Assembly (NCBI GenBank): GCA_017307505.1
Contig: JAFKEE010000019.1
Location: forward strand, 248,001 to 312,000
Source of the DNA: Acidobacteriota bacterium
GTDB taxonomy: Bacteria; Acidobacteriota; Terriglobia; Bryobacterales; Bryobacteraceae
Direction of reading: 5' to 3'
Length of the DNA stretch: 64,000 nt
A program made the position numbers and the translations under genes. Of this stretch, positions 32,334 through 42,234 are shown in pieces; the first letter of the stretch is position 1, and every line of letters starts with the position of its first letter. Below the pieces are notes generated by a model. It did not search any database and was not told the DNA's origin. It worked only from the letters and a program-made list of their open reading frames with translations.

Positions 32334-33188
32334 CTAGGCGGCTTCGCGGTCAGCGACAGCCGAAGAGATGGAAGCGACGCGGATGGCCTTGGCGATGCCC
32401 AAAGCCTTGAGAACCTTGATCTGGATCCAGGAGGGATCGAACTCGTACCAGGCCAGGCCATGCCGGGCGGAGGTCGGATGGGCGTGGTGGTTGTTGTGCC
32501 AACCTTCGCCGAACGTCATCAGCGCGACCCACCAGTTATTGCGGGAATCGTCGCGCGTATTGAACCGGCGGCCGCCCCACATGTGCGTGGCGGAGTTCAC
32601 CAGCCAGGTGGCGTGCAGGCCGACGATGACGCGCAGGCAGATGCCCCACAGCATCAGCGGTACCCCGCCCGTCGCCAGCAGGATCAAGCCCAGGGCTACC
32701 ATCGGGACCCAGTGCCAGTTGTTCAGCCAGACGTAGAACTTGTGTTTCGCCAGATCCGGAGCATACTTCGCCATCATCTTTGTATTGTTGTGGTTGGCTT
32801 CACCGAAGATGATCCAGCCGACGTGCGCCCACCAGGCGCCGTCGCGGGGCGAATGGGGGTCGCCGGGCTGATCGGACTTCTGATGGTGAATGCGATGCGT
32901 GGCCACCCAGAAAATGGGGCCGCCCTCCAGGGTGAGAGCACCGCAAACCGCGAAGAAGTACTCCAGGAACAACGGCACCTTATACGACCGGTGCGTGTGG
33001 AGGCGATGATAACCCATGCTGATGCCAAGGCCGATCGCCAGGTAGTAGAGACCGGCGGCCACCAGCAGGTTGCGCCAGCTAAACATAAACAGGGCCGCCA
33101 CGGCCCCAATGTGGAAGAGCACCAGCACGACGATGGTGATCCAGTTCATACGTCGGCGGTTCGTCAGAGTGACAAGGTCAGCAGTCAT
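32334..33188 (-). CDS. Acyl-CoA/fatty acid desaturase
   Basis: This 284-residue integral-membrane di-iron desaturase probably introduces a double bond (delta-9 type) into acyl chains and so tunes membrane fluidity. The three histidine boxes of the family are intact: HRLHTHRSYK, HRIHHQKSD and HNNHHAHPTSARHG. Four to five hydrophobic segments surround them (ITIVVLVLFHIGAVAALFMF, LLVAAGLYYLAIGLGI, VALGLILLATGGVPLMLWG). Length is slightly shorter than typical bacterial members. It is preceded by a 115-base gap after the chemosensory operon and followed by a strong hairpin, so it is likely a single-gene unit. Confidence 0.93.
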   Translation of the reverse strand: MTADLVTLTNRRRMNWITIVVLVLFHIGAVAALFMFSWRNLLVAAGLYYLAIGLGISMGYHRLHTHRSYKVPLFLEYFFAVCGALTLEGGPIFWVATHRIHHQKSDQPGDPHSPRDGAWWAHVGWIIFGEANHNNTKMMAKYAPDLAKHKFYVWLNNWHWVPMVALGLILLATGGVPLMLWGICLRVIVGLHATWLVNSATHMWGGRRFNTRDDSRNNWWVALMTFGEGWHNNHHAHPTSARHGLAWYEFDPSWIQIKVLKALGIAKAIRVASISSAVADREAA

Positions 33189-33303
33189 GGGATTGTTCAG
33201 GAATGGATTGCCCAGTGAGAAATCTCTGATCCCAAACTAACAGGGGTTTGTCTACAGTTCTGTAAGAGTTGTGTAATAGCAAGGCCCCGAAGTATTACAA
33301 AAA

Positions 33304-34113
33304 CTACAGGAGCGCATCGAAGTCCGGGATGACCAGCAAGCGGTTCGTCCAGCGGAAAACACCCCGGATCGCTTCGGTCCGCAGGCCCGCGTCCTCCGGA
33401 TGAATGGCCGTCGACTGGCTGGGATTCACGCGCTGCAGCGTGGCCGATGCCGTGAAGGCGACGGGTTCGTGCCGGCCTGTCCCGCGCACGATCACCAAGC
33501 GCTCCTCGGCCGCGCCCAACTGCGGCTCCAGGCCGAAGCAGCGGGCCAGGTCCACTAACTGGGCAGTCTGCCCGCGCCAGGCGAGCACGCCGCGCAACCA
33601 TCCGCCTTCCACGTGCAGGGGGATCCAGGGCATCGGTTCGGACACATCAAGGACCTGCTCCAGCGGAATACCCACCACCACTTCCGGACGCAACGCGCTC
33701 GATGGCGCAAGCCGCAGGCTGGTTACCAGCAACTGAGGCTCATCCACCACCGGCGCCAGCCGCGCCGGTGCGGCACGCACCACCGGCGCAGGTTGTATTT
33801 GAATGGGATGGACCGCGGCCAGAAAACTCGTCTTCACCAGGGGCACCGAGGCTCCATCGATCTCGACCACCCCGAGCAGACCCTGACCGGCTCGCGCCAG
33901 CCGGTCCGGCGGCTCGCAGATCGCAGAGCGCTCAATCTCGGTCACACCACCTACCCGATCCACCGCAATCCGCTCCCCGCTGGCCCGATCGACCAGCAGT
34001 GTCCGATACAGCGCTGACCGATCACGCTCAATGGCGGCGATCTCTTCCACCCCGACGGCGAACGACTGCCCGTGCCGGTCGCACATCAACACCTGCAGAA
34101 CCTGTTGCGGCAT
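33304..34113 (-). CDS. CheW-like protein at the end of the chemosensory operon
   Basis: This 269-residue protein contains two divergent CheW-like halves. Residues 1-85 hold LMCDRHGQSFAVGVEEIAAIERD and GLLGVVEIDGASVPLV. Residues 130-255 hold VVVGIPLEQVLDVSEP, WLRGVLAWRGQTAQLVDLARCFGLE and VIVRGTGRHEPVAFTA. It may link a receptor to the hybrid CheA or act as a locus-specific coupler, but its CheW motifs are weak. The ATG at 34113 shares one base with the CheA stop (TGATG); longer open sequence upstream lies inside cheA and is not a real extension. Confidence 0.75.
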   Translation of the reverse strand: MPQQVLQVLMCDRHGQSFAVGVEEIAAIERDRSALYRTLLVDRASGERIAVDRVGGVTEIERSAICEPPDRLARAGQGLLGVVEIDGASVPLVKTSFLAAVHPIQIQPAPVVRAAPARLAPVVDEPQLLVTSLRLAPSSALRPEVVVGIPLEQVLDVSEPMPWIPLHVEGGWLRGVLAWRGQTAQLVDLARCFGLEPQLGAAEERLVIVRGTGRHEPVAFTASATLQRVNPSQSTAIHPEDAGLRTEAIRGVFRWTNRLLVIPDFDALL

Positions 34114-36800
34114 CAGGCTACCCTCGTCGTGTTCGATCCCGTCTCCGCGCTGTTCCTCAGAATGGAGAGCAGCATCTCTTCCTGATACGGCTTCACCAGA
34201 TAGTGAGTCGCCCCCAGCGAGAGCGCCTTCGACCGGTGCTTTTCGCCGGCGCGGGAGGTCAGCATCACGATGGGCGTCTTGCGGTAGTCCGCCTGCGACC
34301 GCAGCGTGGCCGTGAGTTCGAACCCATCCATGCGCGGCATTTCGATATCCATCAGGATCACGTCCGGCTTGTGGTCGATATGCTGCAGCATCTCCAGCGC
34401 TTCCAGGCCGTCCTTGGCCTGCAGGGGTGTCCACCCGTTGTTCTTGACGAGATTGGCCACTACGCGCCGCACGCTCAGCGAATCGTCGACAATCATCACG
34501 TTCAACGGCCGGCGCTGGACGGCAACCGCCTTGGCTGCTCCGGCGCGCGCTTTCTGGCTCTGCTGGAACGCCGGCGACAACGCCACAGGATTCAGGATCA
34601 GCACTACACTGCCGTCACCGGTCAGCGTCGCGCCGCCGATGCTGGCCGAACGCCGCATGACACCGGACAGCGGTTTCACCATGACTTCCCGCGCGCCCGA
34701 AATGCGATCTACCGCGAGAGCGAACTCCTCATTGCCAGACCGCAGCACCAGCAACGGCTGCCTGGACGACGGCTCAGACTTAGCCCGGGGCAGATTCAGA
34801 GCTTCCGACAAGTACAGCAGCGGAAGCAGGCTGGATCCGAGCCGGACCACCGGCTTGTGGCTGACATATTCCAATTGGGACGGTTCCAGCCGGGCCACCT
34901 GCGAGATGGCGGCCAGGGGCAGCGCGTAGGTCTCCTGCTGGTCTTCCACGAAGAGCACCTTCGTGATGGCCAGCGTCGTGGGCATGCGCACGGTGAAAAC
35001 TGCACCGGAGCCCACGGGCGACTCCAGCGAAACACTACCCTTCAAGGCCTCCACCGCGCTCTTCACCACATCCAGGCCCACGCCGCGCCCGGAGATCTCA
35101 CTGACGGTCGCCGAGGTGCTGAACCCCGGCTCAAAGATCAGCGAGAATAACTGCTGGCGCGTAGCCTGCGCCGCCTCGCTTTCCGTGAGGAAGCCGTGGC
35201 TCGCGGCGGTCTCCCGGATCTTTTCGGGATCGACACCGGCGCCGTCGTCACTGAGGCGGATCACTACCTCAGTGCCCTCCTGGGTAGCCCGCAGCCGGAC
35301 ACGGCCCTGTTCCGGCTTCCCGGCCGCACGCCGCACCTCAGGCAGTTCGATGCCGTGATCGACAGCATTGCGCAGCAGGTGATCCAGAGGAGCGGCCAAC
35401 TGCTCCACCACGCTCTTGTCGAGCTCGGCGGTCATGCCTTCCACTTCCAACTCTGCCAGCTTCCCGCTCTTCTGGGAAGCGACGCGGACCGTGCGGTGCA
35501 GCCGGTTGGCGAGCAGGTTCAACGGCACCATGCGCAGCCGCACCAGCTTGTCCTGCACTTCACTGGTCAGCCGCCCCTGCATGCTGAGATAGCTGTCGAA
35601 AGACCCGATGAGCTGCTTCAATTGCGACGTGGCCGTGGCCAGATCGCTGGTCGTCTCTGTCAGTTCTCGGGACAACAGGTGGAGCTGGGTGTAGCGATCG
35701 AACTCCAGGGCATCAAACTCAGCCGCCGAATCCCCCTTCGCCATAGGCGACGCAAGGCGGTTGCCGGACGGCAACTCCAGGTGTTGCGAATCGAACTGTG
35801 CGGTCAGCCGGCGGATGCGCTGCAGGCTGAGGCCGAGTTCTTCCACCTCCCGCGCATACGAGGCCAGGTGGCGCTCGAAGCCCGAGCGGTTCACGAACAG
35901 TTCGCCTACCAGACGAACCAGGTCATCCAGGCGCTCCAGCGGAGCACGCACCATGCGGCTGGAATCCACCGTCTCCGTTTCCACCACGGGAGCCGGCGCG
36001 GCATCCATCGGGAACCCCACCGGGGGCTCTGCCTCCGCCTGTCCGGGCTCCTCCAGATCGGCCACCGCCAGGTCGTACACCTGCAGCAATTCCCGAATCT
36101 GGTGCGAGAGCGCCCCTACGCGGCCTTTCTGCCGCACCAGGTCGCTGAGCGTGTCGTAGGTCGCCACCAGCAGCTCATGCCGGTCCGGCGAGTACTCGAG
36201 CCGGCCTTCGTACAGCAGGTCGAGCAGATCCTCCATGCGGTGCGCCAGGCGGCTGAACGTCTCCAGTCCGACCATGGCGGCTGCACCCTTGATGGTATGG
36301 ATCGACCGGCGGATTTCGCGCAGCACCGGACCACGGTCCGACGCCCTGGCACTCAGTTCGCGGAACTGGACGCCGGTGTTCTGCAGATGCTCGTCCGCTT
36401 CCTCCAGGAAGCCGGAAAGCAGATCGGCGGGGATGCGGTCGAAATTTGGCTCGGGCAGCTCCATCGGCGCTTCCGGCTCGGGGATCTCCGCCAGGAGCTG
36501 GGCCATGCGCCGCACACCCTGGGACATGGGCTCAAGTGCCGCAGGATCCAGGGGCTGTTCGTCCAGCATCACTGGATCCAGCAGCGTCTCCACCACGCGG
36601 GCGGCTTCGCCCAGTTCGCTCATGCCGATCACGCGGCTGGCACCGCTCACGCAGTGCGACAGCCGGTGCAACTCCTCGGCGGCTTTCTGGTCGCCGGGGA
36701 TCGCCCGCAGGGAAGTCAGGCAACGGTCCATGCCGGGCAGGTAGCTGCGCGCTTCCTCCAGGAAGCCGCGCAGAACCTCGGGATCGAGCGCATTGCTCAT
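34113..36800 (-). CDS. Hybrid CheA-type histidine kinase with two Hpt domains and a receiver domain (ChpA/PilL-like)
   Basis: This 895-residue cytoplasmic kinase is the core of the chemosensory cluster. The first Hpt-like domain (about 5-105) has LHRLSHCVSGASRVIGM, and the second (about 118-215) has the standard IHTIKGAAAMVGLETFSRL. The dimerisation and ATPase domains follow, with N-box LDHLLRNAVDHGIE, SDDGAGVDPEKI and GRGVGLDVVKSAVEALKG. Then come a CheW domain (TKVLFVEDQQETYALPLAAI) and a C-terminal receiver (VMIVDDSLSVRR, DVILMDIEMPRMDG, MLTSRAG, YLVKPY). Several Hpt domains plus a receiver are typical of the Pil-Chp kinases that govern twitching motility and surface sensing. No CheR or CheB is encoded nearby. 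Confidence 0.92.
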   Translation of the reverse strand: MSNALDPEVLRGFLEEARSYLPGMDRCLTSLRAIPGDQKAAEELHRLSHCVSGASRVIGMSELGEAARVVETLLDPVMLDEQPLDPAALEPMSQGVRRMAQLLAEIPEPEAPMELPEPNFDRIPADLLSGFLEEADEHLQNTGVQFRELSARASDRGPVLREIRRSIHTIKGAAAMVGLETFSRLAHRMEDLLDLLYEGRLEYSPDRHELLVATYDTLSDLVRQKGRVGALSHQIRELLQVYDLAVADLEEPGQAEAEPPVGFPMDAAPAPVVETETVDSSRMVRAPLERLDDLVRLVGELFVNRSGFERHLASYAREVEELGLSLQRIRRLTAQFDSQHLELPSGNRLASPMAKGDSAAEFDALEFDRYTQLHLLSRELTETTSDLATATSQLKQLIGSFDSYLSMQGRLTSEVQDKLVRLRMVPLNLLANRLHRTVRVASQKSGKLAELEVEGMTAELDKSVVEQLAAPLDHLLRNAVDHGIELPEVRRAAGKPEQGRVRLRATQEGTEVVIRLSDDGAGVDPEKIRETAASHGFLTESEAAQATRQQLFSLIFEPGFSTSATVSEISGRGVGLDVVKSAVEALKGSVSLESPVGSGAVFTVRMPTTLAITKVLFVEDQQETYALPLAAISQVARLEPSQLEYVSHKPVVRLGSSLLPLLYLSEALNLPRAKSEPSSRQPLLVLRSGNEEFALAVDRISGAREVMVKPLSGVMRRSASIGGATLTGDGSVVLILNPVALSPAFQQSQKARAGAAKAVAVQRRPLNVMIVDDSLSVRRVVANLVKNNGWTPLQAKDGLEALEMLQHIDHKPDVILMDIEMPRMDGFELTATLRSQADYRKTPIVMLTSRAGEKHRSKALSLGATHYLVKPYQEEMLLSILRNSAETGSNTTRVA

Positions 36801-36829
36801 AGCTCGCTCCTTGTCACTTCCTCCCCCGC

Positions 36830-39013
36830 CTAGGCGGCGAGAGGAGTCCTGGACTCACTCGCCGGCAGCTTGAAGCGGCTGACCGAGCGGTTGAGCTCTT
36901 CGGCCAGGGCCGCCAGTTGACGAATCGAAGACGCGGCCTGCTTCGCGCCATCGGCTGTCTGTTGCGTCACGTCGGAGATGCCCGTCACGTTGCGGGCCAC
37001 CGACTCCGAGCCCACGGCCTGCTGCTGGGCAGCCTGCGAGATCTGCGAGACCAGGTCCGCGATATGCTTGGACACCGATTCGATCTGCGACAGCCGCTGG
37101 CCGGCTTCGTTGGCGAGCTGCGATCCGCCCACCACTTCGCGGGTCGTCTCTTCCATGGCCGAGATGGCCTCGGTCATGTCGCCCTGGACCGACTTGATCA
37201 GCGCCCCGATGCGTTTCGTCGCTTCCGTCGCGCGTTCCGCCAGCCGCTCCACTTCGTCCGCAACCACCGCGAAGCCCTTGCCCGCCTCGCCCGCCATGGC
37301 CGCCTGGATCGACGCGTTCAACGCCAGGATGCTGGTGCGGTCGGCGATGTCGCCGATGAGTTCGACGATCTCGCCGATCTCCTGCGAGCTCTCGCCCAGC
37401 CGCTTGATTCGTTTCGAAGTCTCCTGCACCTGGCCGCGGATCGCGTTCATCCCTTCGATGGTCTTACGCACCGACTGCGCGCCCTGCTGTGCGCTGCCCA
37501 GCGCCTCCTGGGCAACCACTGCCGCGCTCGAGGCCGTCTGGGAAACCTGCTGGATGCTGCCCGCCATCTGTTCAATGGCCGACGAGGCCTGGATGATCTG
37601 CACCGATTGCTCTTCGCTGCCGCGGGCCAACACCTCGGCCGTGGTCTGCACCTGGCTGGCCGAGTTGTTGACCGCGAAGGTGGTCTTCTGCACCGTCGAG
37701 ATGATGGTGCGCAGCTCGGCCATCATGTAGTTGAACGAGTCGGCGATGGCGCCTGTGATGTCGGCCGTGACTTCCGCCTCTTTTCGCAGGTCGCCTTCCG
37801 CCACGCCGCTTACCTCATCCAGCAACCTTGAGATGCTCTGCTGAATCTGGTCGCGCTCTTCGCGGGACTGCATCAGGCTCAGCGTGTTGTCCAGCGTGCT
37901 GTTCAGGCCCACGGCGATACTGCCCAGTTCGTCGCTGGAGAGCACATCGGCGCGCGCCCGGAAGTCGCCGGCATCAATCTGCTTCAACACGCCCATGATG
38001 TTCCTCACCTGGCCCGTGATGCCGCGCTGGATGCGCAAAGTCGCAAACGCCGCCAGCAGCAGAATGCAGATCACAAAACCCAGCTGCACCCATTTCTGAC
38101 TGTTCAACTCCGCGATGCGCGCCTCCACCAGGCCGGCGATCGCGGAACTGCTGGCGTCCCACACGGCGAAGTAGGCCGCAATGGCCTTCGAACCGTCTTC
38201 GTAATAGGTCTTCGCGCTCACGGACGGGATGCCTTCAATGAACTGGAAGCGGGTCAGCTTCGAATAGTAGCCCGCGGATTCACGGGCCGCGCGTACCTTC
38301 GGCTCCAGCAACTCCGTCATGGCTTTGTCTTTCGACATCGCCATCGTTGCGTTGCGTTCCACGATGGCGCTGGTGTTCTCAATCTGCCGCGACAGGAAAA
38401 TCATCTGCGCCGTATCTTCCGCCGACAGCCGTCCCTTGCTGGCGCTGCCCGCACCCTGTGCGCGCAGCTCCTCCAGAGCTTCGGCCGTCTGCACCACCTG
38501 AACCAGCAGGTTGTCGGCGAGGTAGAAGGACTCCACATCGGGATCCATCGTCAGGCCGCTGTTGTCGCCGATCTGCCGGATCAGCGTCAGCGTGCTCTGA
38601 ATGGCCGCGGTGTGCAGCGAGAAGGCATCCTTGGGCGCCATGGTCAGGACGCGCTCCTTCAGGATGTTCCACGTCGCCGTGATCTGGTCCCACTGCTTGC
38701 CGTACTCTTTCTGCCTGCCTGCATCAGCCGCGATCTCTTGCATATCGCTGGCCACATTGCCCTGCAGTTTGACCAGTTCGTTCTGAACCGACAGGTCTCC
38801 GTTGAGATAGACATTTGTCAGCGCGCGGTGTTGCGCGAGGTGTTCCAGCAGCCGCCGGGCCGGCTGGAGCGATTCGAGTCCGGCGATTTCGGCGCGCGAC
38901 TTCGCAATCTGCTCATTGCGGCTGGTGATGAACAGGAACATCAATACGACGATAGGCGTGGCACCCAGCAGGGCCAGGACCATCAGCTTCTGCGAGATCT
39001 TCAGATTCTTCAT
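36830..39013 (-). CDS. Methyl-accepting chemotaxis protein (PilJ-like position)
   Basis: This is a 727-residue chemoreceptor. Membrane segment 1 is at residues 10-28 ([20 protein letters not shown]). A large alpha-helical sensor domain of about 270 residues resembles the nitrate/nitrite-sensing type, and a second membrane segment lies near 305-325. HAMP-like units follow ([19 protein letters not shown] and [19 protein letters not shown]). The signalling tip [21 protein letters not shown], then [32 protein letters not shown], is complete. No C-terminal CheR/CheB-binding pentapeptide is present (it ends SRTPLAA), in keeping with the absence of those enzymes in the cluster. Confidence 0.92.
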   Translation of the reverse strand: MKNLKISQKLMVLALLGATPIVVLMFLFITSRNEQIAKSRAEIAGLESLQPARRLLEHLAQHRALTNVYLNGDLSVQNELVKLQGNVASDMQEIAADAGRQKEYGKQWDQITATWNILKERVLTMAPKDAFSLHTAAIQSTLTLIRQIGDNSGLTMDPDVESFYLADNLLVQVVQTAEALEELRAQGAGSASKGRLSAEDTAQMIFLSRQIENTSAIVERNATMAMSKDKAMTELLEPKVRAARESAGYYSKLTRFQFIEGIPSVSAKTYYEDGSKAIAAYFAVWDASSSAIAGLVEARIAELNSQKWVQLGFVICILLLAAFATLRIQRGITGQVRNIMGVLKQIDAGDFRARADVLSSDELGSIAVGLNSTLDNTLSLMQSREERDQIQQSISRLLDEVSGVAEGDLRKEAEVTADITGAIADSFNYMMAELRTIISTVQKTTFAVNNSASQVQTTAEVLARGSEEQSVQIIQASSAIEQMAGSIQQVSQTASSAAVVAQEALGSAQQGAQSVRKTIEGMNAIRGQVQETSKRIKRLGESSQEIGEIVELIGDIADRTSILALNASIQAAMAGEAGKGFAVVADEVERLAERATEATKRIGALIKSVQGDMTEAISAMEETTREVVGGSQLANEAGQRLSQIESVSKHIADLVSQISQAAQQQAVGSESVARNVTGISDVTQQTADGAKQAASSIRQLAALAEELNRSVSRFKLPASESRTPLAA

Positions 39014-39085
39014 GGCGACCGAACTCTCCTTACCTCTCCAGACCGTTCCACTCCCGCTCCGGCCCGCGGCCGGAGCCGATCATGA

Positions 39086-40285
39086 TCAATAGGCCGCCGG
39101 CTGCTCGCGCAGCTCCGAGGCGGCAAATACCCTGTCCAGGTCCAACACACTCAACAGCCGCCCCTTGTGCGATCCGATCCCCTCCAGGAACGGAGTCGTG
39201 CGGCCATCCAGCCAGTGCGGGGTACGATGCAGCTCTTCCCTGGCCAGCATCGCCACGCCCTGCAGCGCGTCCACCACCAGCGCCACCGGGGAATCGTCCG
39301 GCGAGGGCCGCACCACGAGGATGCGGGCATCGTGCGGCCGCCCGGTGCTTTCGAGCTCCAACAGCATGGACAGGTCGACCAGCGGCAGCACGGCGCCGCG
39401 CAGGTTCGCCACGCCCAGGACGAATGCGGGCAGCCCGGGTACCGTCGTCAACTTCGGAAGCCGCTCCGTCTCCATCACCCGCGTGAGCGGGACAGCATAG
39501 CTCTCGCCGGCCAACTGGAAAGCCAGGAACCGTTCCGTCACGCGGCCGGCGCCGGGCGGCGGTTCGGCCTGGCGCGGCTGGGTGCTTTCCGCAAGTTCGC
39601 GCTTCATGGTGCCCAGCAGCAGGCGCAACGCGCCGTCATCGCGCTGGCCTTCGGCTTCGGGTGGAGGCAATGCGTGGTTGACAGCCTCAGCCGCGGTTTC
39701 CTCAGCCGCTGGTTCCGCCTCTTCCGGATGCACCGCCGCCGGGACTGTGGAGCTGCGCAGCGCCGGAAGTTCAGGGTGCAGGTCCGCCAGGAAGCTCACA
39801 GCCAACTCGTCGCGCGCCGCTTCCAGCGCCTGCGGCTCGGTCACCAGCAGGTCCGCTACCGGGCCGGCCGGCTCAGCCGGTGGCGGCTCCTCACCGCGCA
39901 AGACATCCTCGCCGGGCAAAACAATGGAGAGCGACTCCAAATCCACAAAGGGTTCAGGCTCGTGTTCAGGCGTCCGCTCCGCCTCTCGCGGCTCGGCGCC
40001 AGCCGCCACCGCCTCCGGCTCAACGATCAGCGGCTGCCCGGTCCCTTCTGGCGCCGGGAAGGGATCTTCGAGCAGCAGGCGGTCCATCAGGGCCGAGACC
40101 GAAACTGTGTCCTCTTCGACGGCCGCGGGCTGCGCTCCGGCGAGCATCTCCGCTTCCGGCAGTTCCACATCCTGCCAGTTGCCCAACAACTCCGCCAGTA
40201 GGCCATCCATAGGCAGAGCTCCGCCTTCGGCCAAAGACTGGTCGTCGAATCCAAGAAAGAGGTCGTCGCGCTCGGAGTCGCTCAT
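39086..40285 (-). CDS. CheW-domain protein with long acidic N-terminal extension
   Basis: This 399-residue protein has its CheW domain in the last 150 residues (TERFLAFQLAGESYAVPLTRVMETERLPKLTTVPG-type start, then FVLGVANLRGAVLPLVDLSMLL and VVDALQGVAMLAREELHR). The first 230 residues are acidic, proline- and alanine-rich and probably disordered, perhaps acting as a flexible tether. It would couple the receptor to the CheA-type kinase, as PilI does in Pil-Chp. It lies between the CheY-like and the receptor genes with short gaps of about 20 and 70 bases. Confidence 0.85.
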   Translation of the reverse strand: MSDSERDDLFLGFDDQSLAEGGALPMDGLLAELLGNWQDVELPEAEMLAGAQPAAVEEDTVSVSALMDRLLLEDPFPAPEGTGQPLIVEPEAVAAGAEPREAERTPEHEPEPFVDLESLSIVLPGEDVLRGEEPPPAEPAGPVADLLVTEPQALEAARDELAVSFLADLHPELPALRSSTVPAAVHPEEAEPAAEETAAEAVNHALPPPEAEGQRDDGALRLLLGTMKRELAESTQPRQAEPPPGAGRVTERFLAFQLAGESYAVPLTRVMETERLPKLTTVPGLPAFVLGVANLRGAVLPLVDLSMLLELESTGRPHDARILVVRPSPDDSPVALVVDALQGVAMLAREELHRTPHWLDGRTTPFLEGIGSHKGRLLSVLDLDRVFAASELREQPAAY

Positions 40286-40306
40286 GGTGCGTACCTCGCC
40301 TGGAGA

Positions 40307-40669
40307 CTAGAGAGCGCGCTCCACCGCGGCCAGCAGATCGGCCGGTTCAAAGGGCTTCGTCACATACCCGTCGGCGCCCTGCTTCAGACCCCAGTAGCGA
40401 TCCGAGTCCTGCGACTTGCTGCTGACCATGATGATCTTGATCGTCCTGGTCTCGCCCGCAGCCTTCAGTTGCCGGCACACCTGATAGCCGTTCTTCTTGG
40501 GCAGCACCACATCCAGCAGAATGACGTCCGGGTGATAGGCCTGCGCATGGTGCAGCGCCTCCTCCCCGTCTGCCGCCGTGAGGATCTCGTAGCCACGACC
40601 CTCAATGGCCGATTGCATCAGTTTCAGATGAGCGGGACTGTCGTCCACCACAAGAATGGTTCTTGCCAT
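40307..40669 (-). CDS. CheY/PilH-like single-domain response regulator
   Basis: This 120-residue protein consists only of a receiver domain: ILVVDDSPAHLKLMQSAIE, phospho-acceptor aspartate in DVILLDVVLPKKNGYQVC, switch serine in MVSSKSQ, and GYVTKPFEPADLLAAVERAL. The LPKKNGYQVC version is frequent in PilH/PilG-type regulators. It probably receives phosphate from the hybrid CheA or acts as a phosphate sink. It lies 28 bases downstream of the TPR/receiver protein. Confidence 0.92.
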   Translation of the reverse strand: MARTILVVDDSPAHLKLMQSAIEGRGYEILTAADGEEALHHAQAYHPDVILLDVVLPKKNGYQVCRQLKAAGETRTIKIIMVSSKSQDSDRYWGLKQGADGYVTKPFEPADLLAAVERAL

Positions 40670-40697
40670 AATCCTTCCCTCGCTTGAGCGGCAGCCC

Positions 40698-41789
40698 CTA
40701 GGACCGCAGCTTCAAATGTTTTTCCACTGCCTTGACGAGCGCCTCTTCCTGGAACGGTTTTGTCAGGTAATCGGTCGCCCCGGCCAGTTTGCCCTTCACC
40801 TTGTCGAAGAACCCGTCCTTGCCCGAGAGCATGACCACGGGGATCGGCTTGGTATACGCGTTCTGCTTGATCGTCTTGCAGACCTGGTAGCCATCCATGC
40901 GCGGCATCGTGATGTCGAGCAAGATCAGGTCGGGGCGCTGCTCATCCAGTTTGGCCAGCGCCTGCATTCCATCCATGGCTGTGAGCACCCGGTATCCATA
41001 GCGCTCCAGCGTCACTGCCACAATCTTCCGGACTGTTGTGCTGTCGTCCACAGCCAGAATCAGGCGGCGGTTGCGCAACTTTTCCAGCGCCTGTTTCACC
41101 GTCGACTCACCCGGCTGCAGCTGGCAGGCCTTCTCCAGGTGAGGCAGCGCCTCGGCGGAGTGGTTCAGATTCAGATACGCCCGCGCCAGGTTCAGATGCC
41201 CCTCGAAGGTCGGCTTGCTGCGCATCTCCTTCAGCAGACGCTGGATGGCCTCGCTGAGCAGGTTCTCGTCCACGTCGCGGCTGGCCGCCAGGTCGTCCAG
41301 GCTCTCCAGCGTCAGCAGGGCGCCGCAGCGGTCGCAGCGCTCGATGGGATGAGTCGATTCGGCCGTGCAGAGCGGGCAGTGCCACACCCTGGGAGCGGCC
41401 GCCGGAACAGGCGCCGTCGGTTTGGGCGCAAGGGCCGTCTGTGTCTGGGTGCTGCCCGAAGGGGCAGTCCCCTCCGGTTGCCGTTTCTGGCCCAGCGCCG
41501 CCTCAGCCCGCTGCTGCCGCAGGGCCGCTTCGCGCAGCCTCTGCAGCGCCAGGGCGTTCAGGGCGTGATGGTTGTTGGGGTTGATGTCCAGGACCTTGAC
41601 CAGGGCCCGGTGCGCCTCATCCGGCGTTTCTGCCAGGGCTGCATTCCATAGCCACGCCTCTTCGTTTTCCGGATCGGTCTCCACCAATTCGCGGAACAAC
41701 CGGCGCGCCATACCCTTGTGGCCCAGTTTTGCAGCGGCTACGGCTTCCCGCAGTCGCACATGCTTATTCGCTAGTTCCGCTTCCGCCAT
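40698..41789 (-). CDS. TPR, zinc-ribbon and receiver-domain protein (PilG-like position)
   Basis: This 363-residue first gene of the chemosensory operon combines three parts. TPR-like helices lie at about residues 5-85 (AVAAAKLGHKGMARRLFRELVETDPENEEAWLW, AHRALVKVLDINPNNHHALNALAL in outline). A four-cysteine zinc ribbon sits near residue 137 (CPLCTAESTHPIERCDRCGA) with further TPR-like helices behind it. The receiver occupies 240-360 (RRLILAVDDSTTVRKIVAVTLE, DLILLDITMPRMDGYQVC, MLSGKDG, DYLTKPFQEEALVKAVE). The arrangement suggests an output regulator that binds partner proteins through TPR and zinc ribbon. This fusion is unusual compared with classical PilG. Confidence 0.85.
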   Translation of the reverse strand: MAEAELANKHVRLREAVAAAKLGHKGMARRLFRELVETDPENEEAWLWNAALAETPDEAHRALVKVLDINPNNHHALNALALQRLREAALRQQRAEAALGQKRQPEGTAPSGSTQTQTALAPKPTAPVPAAAPRVWHCPLCTAESTHPIERCDRCGALLTLESLDDLAASRDVDENLLSEAIQRLLKEMRSKPTFEGHLNLARAYLNLNHSAEALPHLEKACQLQPGESTVKQALEKLRNRRLILAVDDSTTVRKIVAVTLERYGYRVLTAMDGMQALAKLDEQRPDLILLDITMPRMDGYQVCKTIKQNAYTKPIPVVMLSGKDGFFDKVKGKLAGATDYLTKPFQEEALVKAVEKHLKLRS

Positions 41790-42234
41790 GATTCTTCCAG
41801 CTCAAGTTCGTACAAAGTAAACCCGTGACCCCGGGTCCCGACCGCGGAGGCAGTACGTGCGTCACAAATCAGAGATTTCCCCACTCATTCGGATTTGACC
41901 TGACCACATCTGCTTCTCTGGCCATTGGCACCCGGCTCCAGCCTCTGCGGGCCGATTGTCATCCGGGCATCCAACTCGATTTGGTCCCCCCGTCGCTCAC
42001 AATTCCTCGCGGAAAGGATCCGATGTTCCAGATAGATTTGAAGGTTTATTCTGTGGGATTCACCGTGGGAATGACAGCAAGCGGAGCACCGATGTGGGGC
42101 GGGCAGTGCTACCTAGCACTACTAAGTGAATTCCCGGCCGCTCTGGGCCGCGCGTCCTACAAGTCATACAAAAAAACCGGCTGGCCCGAAAGCCAACCGG
42201 TTTTTTCTTGATCCGAAACTAATTAAATACTCGA
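41790..42234. other. Intergenic region holding a terminator, no convincing gene
   Basis: About 445 bases separate the chemosensory operon start from the DUF4097 gene stop. The stretch near 41790-41830 should contain the chemosensory promoter, but I cannot name its boxes. A plus-strand open frame of up to 128 codons ends inside the terminator hairpin; the only start with a ribosome-binding site (ATG 42023, AAAGGA upstream) would give 62 residues with no known domain. I treat it as non-coding. Confidence 0.6.
42170..42206. terminator. Bidirectional rho-independent terminator
   Basis: AAAAAACCGGCTGGC and GCCAACCGGTTTTTT pair over 15 bases with a single G-T pair and a 6-base loop. An A run on one side and a T run on the other make it work in both directions. 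It lies about 30 bases beyond the stop of the DUF4097 gene and would end the ECF operon. Confidence 0.88.

Noticed and set aside
42023-42211. A possible 62-residue small protein with an AAAGGA site before the ATG
   Set aside because: Its end lies within the bidirectional terminator hairpin and it has no recognisable feature, so the open frame is most likely accidental.
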